Shown: positions 1-5,913 of the stretch, in pieces | Layout: each line of letters starts with the position of its first letter | Numbering within the stretch: the stretch's first letter is position 1 | Origin: Proteobacteria bacterium UBA664 | Lineage (GTDB): Bacteria; Pseudomonadota; Gammaproteobacteria; UBA7966 | Direction: 5' to 3' | DNA length: 6,649 bases | Assembly: GCA_002299125.1 (NCBI GenBank) | Contig: DBNU01000202.1 | Span: 1-6,649, forward strand | The notes under the pieces: model-generated | Databases searched by the model: none | Seen by the model: the letters and a program-made list of their open reading frames with translations, nothing else | What the model was told of the DNA's origin: nothing | Program-made: the position numbers and the translations under genes

Positions 1-431
1 GTGATGGCCTGCTCGATGGCGGACTCAGGGGTCCAGTCCCAGGGGTGATGGAGATCGAGATCGGGCCACTCGGCAGCCAGGAGCGCCTCCTCCACCAGTC
101 CAGCCGCCGGGTCGGGCTCGGTGTGGCGGGCGGCGGCCAGCGCCGCCTCGACCGTGGCCGCGAGTGCACTTGGCGAGAAATCCGAACTGCTGGCCGAGCC
201 CTTGCGGCCCTCGCGGTAAACCGTCACGCCGACACTGCGATCACGCGAATGTTGCACGGTATCGATCGCCCCCAGGCGCACTTGCACGGAGCAGCCGCTG
301 GCCAGGCTGGCGCTGGCCTCAGCCTCCTCGGCGCCACCGCGGGCGGCGAGCGAAAGCGCCTGCAGCACGGCCTCGCGACACTGATCGAGATCGGCCGCGA
401 GTGGATGTCCTGCCGGCAGTTCACAGCGCAT
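1..431 (-). CDS. pmbA: PmbA/TldE, N-terminal 143 residues (3' end beyond the window edge)
   Basis: This is the start of PmbA (TldE), the partner of TldD in a cytoplasmic protease. The complex matures peptides such as microcin B17 and degrades the CcdA antitoxin; the zinc site lies in TldD. I translated the minus strand from the ATG at 431. The reading frame is open to the window edge, giving 143 of the roughly 450 residues usual for the family. Family hallmarks are visible in order: a GAEEAEAS segment (33-40), VQVRLGAIDTVQ (49-60), RDRSVGVTVY (63-72), RKGSASSSDFSP (76-87) and PDLDLHHPWDW (123-133). The start is supported by a GGGAG Shine-Dalgarno at 439-443, 7 bases upstream. It is divergent from uvrD. 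Nothing seen in the part present suggests it is broken. Identification is from conserved motifs recalled by eye. Confidence 0.94.
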   Translation of the reverse strand, partial: MRCELPAGHPLAADLDQCREAVLQALSLAARGGAEEAEASASLASGCSVQVRLGAIDTVQHSRDRSVGVTVYREGRKGSASSSDFSPSALAATVEAALAAARHTEPDPAAGLVEEALLAAEWPDLDLHHPWDWTPESAIEQAI

Positions 432-438
432 GGTCGAT

Positions 439-443
439 CTCCC
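439..443 (-). promoter_or_regulatory. Ribosome binding site of pmbA
   Basis: GGGAG on the minus strand lies 7 bases before the ATG at 431. It decides that start, because no other in-frame start with a good site was seen nearby. Confidence 0.7.
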
Positions 444-586
444 GTCGTTGCGGTGGGCGTTCCAGACCGGGCCACGGGGCCGCGGTTCCGGCGGCATGAT
501 GGGGCATGCGCGCGCGGACCGGCAGCGCTCCGCTCGGCAAGCGGCCTTTACTGCGGTCTGCCCACGGCCCACACCGGCAGAACCGT

Positions 587-618
587 CCGGTCGCACGGCC
601 GACCGGCGCGGCGGTCGG
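587..618. repeat. Alternating CGGTCG/CGACCG half-sites in the pmbA-uvrD gap
   Basis: A perfect inverted repeat has arms CCGGTCG (587-593) and CGACCGG (600-606) with a 6-base spacer. A third copy, CGGTCGG (612-618), follows, so that GACCG (601-605) also pairs with CGGTC (612-616). The three half-sites start 13 and 12 bases apart, just upstream of the -10-like element of uvrD. It could be an operator or simply RNA/DNA secondary structure in GC-rich sequence. No regulator is recognised for it. Confidence 0.45.
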
Positions 619-632
619 CGGCCCGGCTCCGG

Positions 633-638
633 TACACT
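633..638 (+). promoter_or_regulatory. Candidate -10 element of uvrD
   Basis: TACACT matches 4 of 6 positions of the sigma-70 -10 consensus and is the most AT-rich spot just before uvrD. No convincing -35 was found 16-18 bases upstream and there is no extended -10 TG. If it is used, transcription would begin around 645-647, at or next to the uvrD ATG. No LexA-type CTG-N10-CAG box was found between the two genes. Confidence 0.35.
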
Positions 639-646
639 TATTCGCC

Positions 647-2833
647 ATGGACGTGACCGCCATCCTCGACCCTCTGAACGAGGCGCAGCGCGCAGCCGTG
701 ACCGCCACAGAGCGGCACGTGCTCGTGCTGGCCGGTGCCGGCAGCGGCAAGACGCGCGTGTTGGTGCACCGGATTGCGTGGTGTGTGGCCACCGGTCAGG
801 CGCACCCGCTCGGAGTGCTCGCGGTCACCTTCACCAACAAGGCCGCACGCGAGATGCGGATGCGCACCGAGGGGCTGCTGGCCGCGCCGGTCGGCGGCAT
901 GTGGCTCGGTACCTTCCACGGCATCGCCCATCGGTTGTTGCGCCTGCATTGGCAGGAGGCCGGGCTGCCACAGACCTTCCAGATCCTCGACAGCGAGGAT
1001 CAGCAACGGCTGGTGCGGCGGGTGCTGCGCGGGCTCGCCATCGATGACACCGTGCTGCCGCCACGCGAGGTGCAGCACTACATCAACGCGCGCAAGGAAG
1101 AGGGCGTGCGTCCCGCGAAGGTCGCGGTGGATGATCGACAGGGTGAGCTGCTGCGCAGTGCCTATGCGGCCTATGAGGAGGCGTGTCGCCGCGCGGGGCT
1201 GGTGGACTTCGCCGAGCTGCTGCTCGCGGCCTTCGAACTTCTGCGTGATCGCCCCGGCCTCGCCTTCCACTATCGCGAGCGCTTCCGTCATCTGCTGGTG
1301 GATGAATTCCAGGACACCAATGCCCTGCAATATGCCTGGCTGCGGCTGCTGGCCGGGGATACCGGCGCGCTCTTCGTGGTGGGTGACGACGACCAGTCCA
1401 TCTACAGTTGGCGTGGCGCCGACAGCGCCCACATGCAGGGCTTCCAGCGCGACCATCCCGGTGTGCGGCTGGTGAAGCTCGAGCGCAATTATCGCTCCAC
1501 CGGCACCATCCTGGCGGCGGCCAATGCCCTCATCGCCCGCAACAGCGCGCGGCTCGGCAAGACCCTCTGGACCGACGGTGCCAAGGGTGTACCGATCGCC
1601 GTCTACCGCGCCTTCAATGATCGCGAGGAGGCGCGTCATGTGGTCGAGCGCTGCGAGGAACTGCACGCCCGCGGCAGAAGCTACCAGGACCTCGCGCTGC
1701 TCTACCGGACCTCGGCCCAGTCGCGGCTCTTCGAGGAGGCCCTGCGCTACGCTCGGGTGCCCTACCGGGTCTTCGGTGGCTTCCGCTTCTACGAGCGGGC
1801 GGAGGTGAAGGATGTGCTCGCCTATCTGCGCCTGATCGCGTCGCGGGACGATGATGCGGCCTTCGAACGGGTCGTCAATACGCCTGCGCGCGGGCTCGGT
1901 GATCGCACGCTGGAATCCCTGCGGGCACGCGCCCGCCGCGACGCCACTTCACTGTGGTCCGCGGCTGCCGCACTGCTGCGCGGTGGCGAGCTAGCGGCGC
2001 GTGCGGCGACTGCCCTGCGCGGCTTCCTGCTGCTCATCGACGGGCTGGCCGTCAGCACCGCCGAACTGCGTCTGGATGCCGCCATCGACGAGGTGATCGC
2101 GCGCTCGGGCCTGCCCGATCACTATCGCCGGGAGGCGGCCGAACGCGCCGAGGAACGCCTCGAGAATCTGGCCGAGCTGGCCACGGCCGCGCGCGATTTC
2201 GAACTGCGGGGTGATCCCGAGGAGGGCCTGACGCCACTGGTCGCCTTTCTCGCGCACGCCGCCCTGGAATCGGGCGATGGCCAGGCCGAGGAAGACGAGG
2301 ATGCCGTGCAACTCATGACCCTGCACAGCGCGAAGGGCCTGGAATTCCCGCTGGTCTTTCTCGTCGGCATGGAAGAGGGGCTCTTTCCGCATCAACGTGC
2401 CCTCGATGACCTGCGCGGCACGGAAGAGGAACGCCGCCTCTGTTACGTGGGCATCACGCGCGCCCGCGAGGCCCTCACCCTCACCTGGGCCGAGTCGCGG
2501 CGGCTGCACGGCCGCGATCACTACCCCGCGCCGTCGCGTTTCCTGGCCGAGCTGCCGCGCGAACTGTTGCGCGAAGTGCGGGCCGATGGCCGCAGTGGCG
2601 TGTTGCCGGCGCAGCGCGTTCCGGTGACCAGGGCACCCGCCTTGGCGGGCATTGCGACAGACGCGGAGGCTGATCTGCGTCTGGGCCAGCGGGTGGTGCA
2701 TCAGGTCTTCGGCGAGGGGGTGGTGCTGAATCTCGAGGGCCGCGGTGCGCAGGCGCGGGTGCAGGTGAACTTCGCCGAAGCCGGCGCCAAATGGCTGGTC
2801 AGCGCCTACGCCGGACTCAAGGGCTGCGAATGA
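647..2833 (+). CDS. uvrD: DNA helicase II UvrD (superfamily 1A)
   Basis: This is the 3'-5' ATP-dependent helicase that displaces the incised strand in nucleotide excision repair and unwinds DNA in methyl-directed mismatch repair. It has 728 residues from the ATG at 647, against about 720 in E. coli. The start gives MDVTAILDPLN, matching the E. coli N-terminus; the frame stays open back to 506, but those 47 extra residues look non-coding. Motifs in order: Q-motif Gln14, Walker A AGAGSGKTR (29-37, Lys35), motif Ia TFTNKAAREM (61-70), Walker B VDEFQDTN (218-225), motif III GDDDQSIYSWRGA (246-258), motif IV LERNYRST (278-285), motif V TLHSAKGLEF (558-567) and motif VI VGITRARE (601-608). A C-terminal Tudor-like segment (about 677-727; FGEGVVLNLEG, ARVQVNF) is the RNA polymerase/DNA-contacting tail known from UvrD/PcrA. 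No Shine-Dalgarno precedes the start. All catalytic motifs are intact. Rep is excluded by the tail and N-terminus. Confidence 0.97.
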   Translation: MDVTAILDPLNEAQRAAVTATERHVLVLAGAGSGKTRVLVHRIAWCVATGQAHPLGVLAVTFTNKAAREMRMRTEGLLAAPVGGMWLGTFHGIAHRLLRLHWQEAGLPQTFQILDSEDQQRLVRRVLRGLAIDDTVLPPREVQHYINARKEEGVRPAKVAVDDRQGELLRSAYAAYEEACRRAGLVDFAELLLAAFELLRDRPGLAFHYRERFRHLLVDEFQDTNALQYAWLRLLAGDTGALFVVGDDDQSIYSWRGADSAHMQGFQRDHPGVRLVKLERNYRSTGTILAAANALIARNSARLGKTLWTDGAKGVPIAVYRAFNDREEARHVVERCEELHARGRSYQDLALLYRTSAQSRLFEEALRYARVPYRVFGGFRFYERAEVKDVLAYLRLIASRDDDAAFERVVNTPARGLGDRTLESLRARARRDATSLWSAAAALLRGGELAARAATALRGFLLLIDGLAVSTAELRLDAAIDEVIARSGLPDHYRREAAERAEERLENLAELATAARDFELRGDPEEGLTPLVAFLAHAALESGDGQAEEDEDAVQLMTLHSAKGLEFPLVFLVGMEEGLFPHQRALDDLRGTEEERRLCYVGITRAREALTLTWAESRRLHGRDHYPAPSRFLAELPRELLREVRADGRSGVLPAQRVPVTRAPALAGIATDAEADLRLGQRVVHQVFGEGVVLNLEGRGAQARVQVNFAEAGAKWLVSAYAGLKGCE

Positions 2834-2850
2834 ACCTACCGCGCGGACCG

Positions 2851-3000
2851 GGCTGTCATCCCCGCGCCTCGTTCGCCATCCCCGCGCACCCCGTCATCCC
2901 CGCGCAGGCGGGGATCCAGTCGTTACCGAGCGACGGCGTGACGACACGGGACCCCGCCGCAGCCTGCCCCCGGTGTCCCTGTCGGCGCCGGCGTGACGAC
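2851..3000. repeat. REP-like palindromic repeat cluster between convergent genes
   Basis: This fills most of the 181-base gap between uvrD and the lpxA-like gene. It contains three copies of CATCCCCGCGC (2857-2867, 2877-2887, 2895-2905), spaced 20 and 18 bases. The third forms a perfect hairpin with arms ATCCCCGC (2896-2903) and GCGGGGAT (2908-2915) around GCAG. Two copies of CGGCGTGACGAC follow (2934-2945 and 2989-3000). Read on the minus strand, this is the widespread proteobacterial repeat CTGGATCCCCGCC...GGGGATGACG. Such repeats commonly sit between convergent genes and may stabilise or end both transcripts. No T-run follows the hairpin, so it is not called an intrinsic terminator. Confidence 0.75.
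2896..2915. repeat. REP hairpin, 8-base perfect stem with GCAG loop
   Basis: The arms ATCCCCGC and GCGGGGAT are perfectly complementary and flank a GCAG tetraloop. It is the only intact palindrome of the cluster; the two CATCCCCGCGC copies before it lack their right arms. It lies about 65 bases after the uvrD stop and about 100 bases after the lpxA-like stop. Confidence 0.75.
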
Positions 3001-3014
3001 CAAAGCCCAGGGTC

Positions 3015-3857
3015 TCAGGCCTCGTCCGCTGCACGCTCCCGCTTGGGCTGGTGAGCAAAGCCACGGCGTGAGCCACGGATGAAGGTCGCGATTTCGCGCA
3101 CCGTCGCCTCGTCGTCGGCCTCGAGTACCACCAGGGATTGCTCCAGCGGCAGGCCGCTGCGCAGCAGCCCGCGGTAGGCGCGGCGCAGGGCGCGGATGGT
3201 CTCGGCCGCGAAACCGGCGCGGCGCAGGCCCACTACATTCAGGCCGCGGGCCCGGGCCGGATTGCCGTCGGTGACGATGAAGGGCAGGCAGTCCTGCACC
3301 ACCTTGGCCAGACCGGCCACCATGGCCAGACGGCCGACCCGCGTGAACTGGTGGATGGCCACCTGCCCGCTGACGAATACCCGATCCTCGAGAGTGACGT
3401 GGCCGGCGAGGATCGCGTTGTTGGCCATGACGATGTGGCTGCCGAGCTGGCAGTCGTGGGCGATGTGCACGCTGACCATCAGGTAGTTGCCGTCACCGAT
3501 GCGGGTCACGCTGCCCGGGCGGAAGCCCCGATGCACGGTCACGGCCTCGCGCAGCACGTTATCGTCCCCGATCTCGACGAAGCTCTCGAAGTCGGATGCG
3601 AGACCCAGCACCTGCGCCTCACCCCCCAGCACGGCGTGGGCGAAGATGCGGTTGCGTGCGCCGATGCGCACGCCGGAATGCACCACCACGCGGGCACCGA
3701 GCACGGTGCCAGGCCCAATCGACGCGCCCGACTCGACCAGGCAACCCGGCCCGATCTGCACTCCGGGCGCGAGTGTCGCGCCCGTTTCCACCAGTGCGCT
3801 TGCGTGTACCGCGGGCGGGGGAAGGTCAGTGGCCGGAAGGCTGGGCTCGGTGCTCAT
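3015..3857 (-). CDS. lpxA: LpxA-family acyl-ACP--UDP-N-acetylglucosamine O-acyltransferase, divergent
   Basis: LpxA is a cytoplasmic left-handed beta-helix trimer that moves a 3-hydroxyacyl chain from acyl carrier protein to the 3-OH of UDP-GlcNAc, the first step of lipid A synthesis. This protein has 280 residues (E. coli 262). Hexapeptide repeats run from about 14 to 195 and a helical tail from about 207 (GLNVVGLRRAGF, LRRAYRGLLRSG). Aligned by eye to E. coli, the catalytic set is kept: His131, His134 with Asp135 (E. coli His122, His125, Asp126), His153 and His169-Gln170 (His144, His160-Gln161). However, the QDLK motif (Asp74, Lys76) reads QVLG (82-85), Glu200 is Val209 and Arg205 is Ala214. 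The start has GGAG 9 bases upstream. It lies 117 bases downstream of msbA on the same strand, not in an lpxD-fabZ-lpxA-lpxB cluster. It may be a second LpxA or act on a different nucleotide sugar; family membership is firm, exact substrate is not. Confidence 0.85.
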   Translation of the reverse strand: MSTEPSLPATDLPPPAVHASALVETGATLAPGVQIGPGCLVESGASIGPGTVLGARVVVHSGVRIGARNRIFAHAVLGGEAQVLGLASDFESFVEIGDDNVLREAVTVHRGFRPGSVTRIGDGNYLMVSVHIAHDCQLGSHIVMANNAILAGHVTLEDRVFVSGQVAIHQFTRVGRLAMVAGLAKVVQDCLPFIVTDGNPARARGLNVVGLRRAGFAAETIRALRRAYRGLLRSGLPLEQSLVVLEADDEATVREIATFIRGSRRGFAHQPKRERAADEA

Positions 3858-3866
3858 GTGGGCTTG

Positions 3867-3870
3867 CTCC
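3867..3870 (-). promoter_or_regulatory. Ribosome binding site of the lpxA-like gene
   Basis: GGAG on the minus strand lies 9 bases before the ATG at 3857. It supports that start and independent translation from msbA, whose stop is over 100 bases upstream. Confidence 0.65.
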
Positions 3871-3892
3871 AGGATGGCGTCGGGGCAGGTTA

Positions 3893-3950
3893 TGCACGCC
3901 CTGCAGGCGAGCGTGCCGCTCAGGGTAACGTCGCTGCGCCAGGGCGTGCA
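3893..3950. repeat. Perfect 11-base inverted repeat in the msbA-lpxA spacer
   Basis: The arms TGCACGCCCTG (3893-3903) and CAGGGCGTGCA (3940-3950) are exactly complementary and separated by 36 bases. The spacer holds a second small hairpin, GAGCG (3909-3913) with CGCTC (3917-3921). In the msbA-lpxA transcript the whole would fold into a long stem closing just before the lpxA ribosome site. No U-tract follows, so an intrinsic terminator is unlikely. A structure that limits or protects the downstream message, or a two-site operator, are both possible. Confidence 0.6.
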
Positions 3951-3974
3951 CCGACAGCCAGGTCACGCCCGTAA

Positions 3975-5726
3975 TCACGGCGCGCCGAACTGCAGACGCC
4001 GCAGGCGGGCGTAATGGCCGTCCCGGCGCAACAGCTCCGCCGGTGAGCCGAACTCCACCAGTCGCCCGTGATCCAGTACGGCAACCTGGTCGGCGTGCTC
4101 GATGGTGGACAGTCGGTGCGCGATGATGACGCAGGTACGCCCGCGCCGCAGTCGGTCCAGGGCGGACTGGATGTGCTGCTCGGATTCGCTGTCGAGGGCC
4201 GAGGTGGCTTCGTCCAGGATGAGCACGGGGGCGTCCTTCAAGAGCGCGCGGGCGATGGCAATGCGCTGGCGTTGGCCGCCCGACAGCCGCACGCCGCGTT
4301 CACCCACGAGGGTGTCGAACCCTGCAGGCAGGGTCTCGATGAATTCGAGTGCATGGGCTGCGTCGGCGGCATGCCGTACATCCGCGAGCGCCGTGCCGCG
4401 CAGGCTGCCGTAGGCGATGTTGTTGCGCAGCGTGTCGTTGAACAGCACCACCTCCTGACTCACCAAGGCAAGGTTGCGACGCAGACCTTGTAGCCGGACC
4501 AGGGCGAGATCGATGCCATCGAGCGTGATGCGGCCGGCGCTCGGCCGGTACAGCCGGGTCAGCAGGCCAACGAGCGTGGACTTGCCACTGCCGGATGCGC
4601 CGATGATGGCGAGCGTACGGCCGGCAGACACGCTGAGGTTCATGCCATCGATGGCCAGCGCGTGACCGTGAGGGTAGCGGAAGCTCACGTCCTCGAAGCG
4701 GATCTCGCCCCGAACACGCGGCAGATCGAGCTGGCCGAGGTCTTCCTCCACCTCGGCGCGGAGCAGTTCGAAGATGCTGCTGGCGGCTGCCAGCCCGCGC
4801 TGGAACTGCTGGTTCACGGCCGTCAGTCGCTTGATGGGTGCAACGATCATGGTGACGGCGGTGAAGAAGGAGGCAAATTCGCCTACCGTGAGGCCGCCGG
4901 CCGTGGCGCGACCGGCGGCGAACCACACCAGGAGCGCAATGCCGCAGGCCAGAATGAACTGCACCAGCGGGCCATTCGCGAGCCCTGCCTTCTCCACCCG
5001 GATGGCAGCCCTGGCCGCACGTTGCGCGGCCTGCGCAAGACGTGCGCATTCGTGTTCCTGACCGCCGTGGACCTTCACCACGCGCTGACCGGCAACGGCC
5101 TCCTCGACCACCTGGGTGACCTCTCCCATGCTCTCCTGCAGCACATGCGAGGTGTGCCGGAGGCGGGCGCTGACCGCGCGGACCGTGGCCCAGAGCGCAG
5201 GTACCAGGGCGGCCAGTACCAGCACCAGATGCCAGTCCAGCCACAGCAGGAAGCCGAGCAGGGCGAGGACCGTGATGCCGTCCTTGACCAGCACCTGCAA
5301 CACCTGGGTGGCGGCCCCCATCGTCTGCTGTGCGTCGTAGGTGATCTTCGAGATGAGCACGCCGGTCGATGTGCCGTCGTAGAAGCTCGCGGGCAGCCGG
5401 ACGAGGTGGCGGAACATCTCGTTGCGCAGATCACGCACGACGCGGGTACCGACGGTGGCGAGTGCGAGATTGCCGCCGTACTCCAGCAGGCCGATGAGGG
5501 CCGAGACCCCGACGAGGGCAAGCGGCACCCACAAGCGTTCGTCGCTGCGACCGGCCACGAAAGAGCCATCGAGCAGCGGTGTGAGCAGCGCCGGCAGCAC
5601 GGGGGCGAGCGCGGCGACCAGCGCCAGGGCGAGCTGCGAGCCCACCAGCAGGCGCGCGTGCGGTCGCACCCGCGTGAGGAGTTGCCGGTACAGGCGCAGG
5701 GATTCTTGCAGTACGGGTGAGGCCAT
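3975..5726 (-). CDS. msbA: MsbA-type lipid A flippase, ABC transporter with fused membrane and ATPase domains
   Basis: MsbA is an inner-membrane homodimeric ABC exporter that flips core-lipid A from the inner to the outer leaflet. The protein has 583 residues (E. coli 582) and the alignment by eye is nearly gap-free. Six membrane helices lie at about 24-51, 66-92, 139-163, 165-184, 250-272 and 280-299. The ATPase domain follows: Walker A GASGSGKST (376-384, Lys382), Q-loop Gln424, signature LSGGQ (481-485), Walker B VLILDE (501-506, catalytic Glu506) and H-loop His537. FQRGLAAA (308-315) is typical of MsbA. Of the basic residues reported to hold lipid A phosphates in E. coli (Arg78, Arg148, Lys299), Lys299 is kept, 148 is Lys and 78 is Ile. 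The start has only a weak GAG site. An LpxA-like gene, not lpxK, follows in the same direction. Other lipid or drug exporters of this family are less likely. Confidence 0.9.
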   Translation of the reverse strand: MASPVLQESLRLYRQLLTRVRPHARLLVGSQLALALVAALAPVLPALLTPLLDGSFVAGRSDERLWVPLALVGVSALIGLLEYGGNLALATVGTRVVRDLRNEMFRHLVRLPASFYDGTSTGVLISKITYDAQQTMGAATQVLQVLVKDGITVLALLGFLLWLDWHLVLVLAALVPALWATVRAVSARLRHTSHVLQESMGEVTQVVEEAVAGQRVVKVHGGQEHECARLAQAAQRAARAAIRVEKAGLANGPLVQFILACGIALLVWFAAGRATAGGLTVGEFASFFTAVTMIVAPIKRLTAVNQQFQRGLAAASSIFELLRAEVEEDLGQLDLPRVRGEIRFEDVSFRYPHGHALAIDGMNLSVSAGRTLAIIGASGSGKSTLVGLLTRLYRPSAGRITLDGIDLALVRLQGLRRNLALVSQEVVLFNDTLRNNIAYGSLRGTALADVRHAADAAHALEFIETLPAGFDTLVGERGVRLSGGQRQRIAIARALLKDAPVLILDEATSALDSESEQHIQSALDRLRRGRTCVIIAHRLSTIEHADQVAVLDHGRLVEFGSPAELLRRDGHYARLRRLQFGAP

Positions 5727-5757
5727 TGCGTGCTCGGCAGCCGGAGATCAACCCGGC

Positions 5758-5787
5758 ATTAGTACCGACTGAGGAACTGGCTGGGAA
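5758..5787 (-). promoter_or_regulatory. Candidate promoter of msbA
   Basis: On the minus strand TTCCCA (5782-5787, 4 of 6 to the -35 consensus) and ACTAAT (5758-5763, 4 of 6 to the -10 consensus) are 18 bases apart. Transcription would start near 5750, giving a leader of about 25 bases before the msbA ATG at 5726. The match is modest and was made by eye. Confidence 0.3.
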
Positions 5788-5792
5788 GAAGC

Positions 5793-5823
5793 GGGAGTCG
5801 CGCCGGTGCTGCGCGGCACTCCC
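5793..5823. repeat. Two-part hairpin in the msbA-prk divergent gap
   Basis: GGGAGT (5793-5798) pairs with ACTCCC (5818-5823), and CGCGC (5799-5803) with GCGCG (5811-5815). This makes an 11-pair stem with a 2-base bulge and a 7-base loop. It sits upstream of the candidate msbA promoter and 160 bases before prk. It has no adjacent T-run. Its role is unknown; an operator or a leader-RNA fold for prk are possible. Confidence 0.5.
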
Positions 5824-5913
5824 AGGGCCCTTCCGGCGGCTCCCCCCGGGCAGCGGATCGACAAGCTGCGCTCCAGCAGCCATTCTGCCCGTTCAGGCGT
5901 CGAGAGGAAGGGC

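Noticed and set aside
506..646. 47-residue N-terminal extension of UvrD from an upstream in-frame ATG
   Set aside because: The ATG at 647 matches the family N-terminus. The extension overlaps the promoter-like region and resembles non-coding sequence.
45..656. 203-codon plus-strand frame over the left edge
   Set aside because: The minus strand encodes the PmbA N-terminus there. The plus frame is low-complexity Arg/Gly/Ala with no family resemblance.
638..1666. 342-codon minus-strand frame opposite uvrD
   Set aside because: It is an antisense shadow produced by high-GC codon use. It has no recognisable domain, while the plus strand carries all UvrD motifs.
2896..2915. Intrinsic terminator for uvrD or lpxA
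   Set aside because: The hairpin is strong but has no run of T on either strand, and it matches a dispersed repeat family better.
2791..3054. Plus-strand 87-codon open frame across the uvrD-lpxA gap containing VIPAQAGIQ
   Set aside because: VIPAQAGIQ is the well-known translation of the REP-like repeat. The frame overlaps the ends of two real genes and has no ribosome site of note.
3138..3974. 278-codon plus-strand frame opposite the lpxA-like gene
   Set aside because: It is antisense to a clear left-handed beta-helix protein and has no recognisable motif.
4662..5720. 352-codon plus-strand frame opposite msbA
   Set aside because: It is an antisense shadow of an intact ABC transporter, rich in Gln, His and Glu as expected from reading such a gene backwards.
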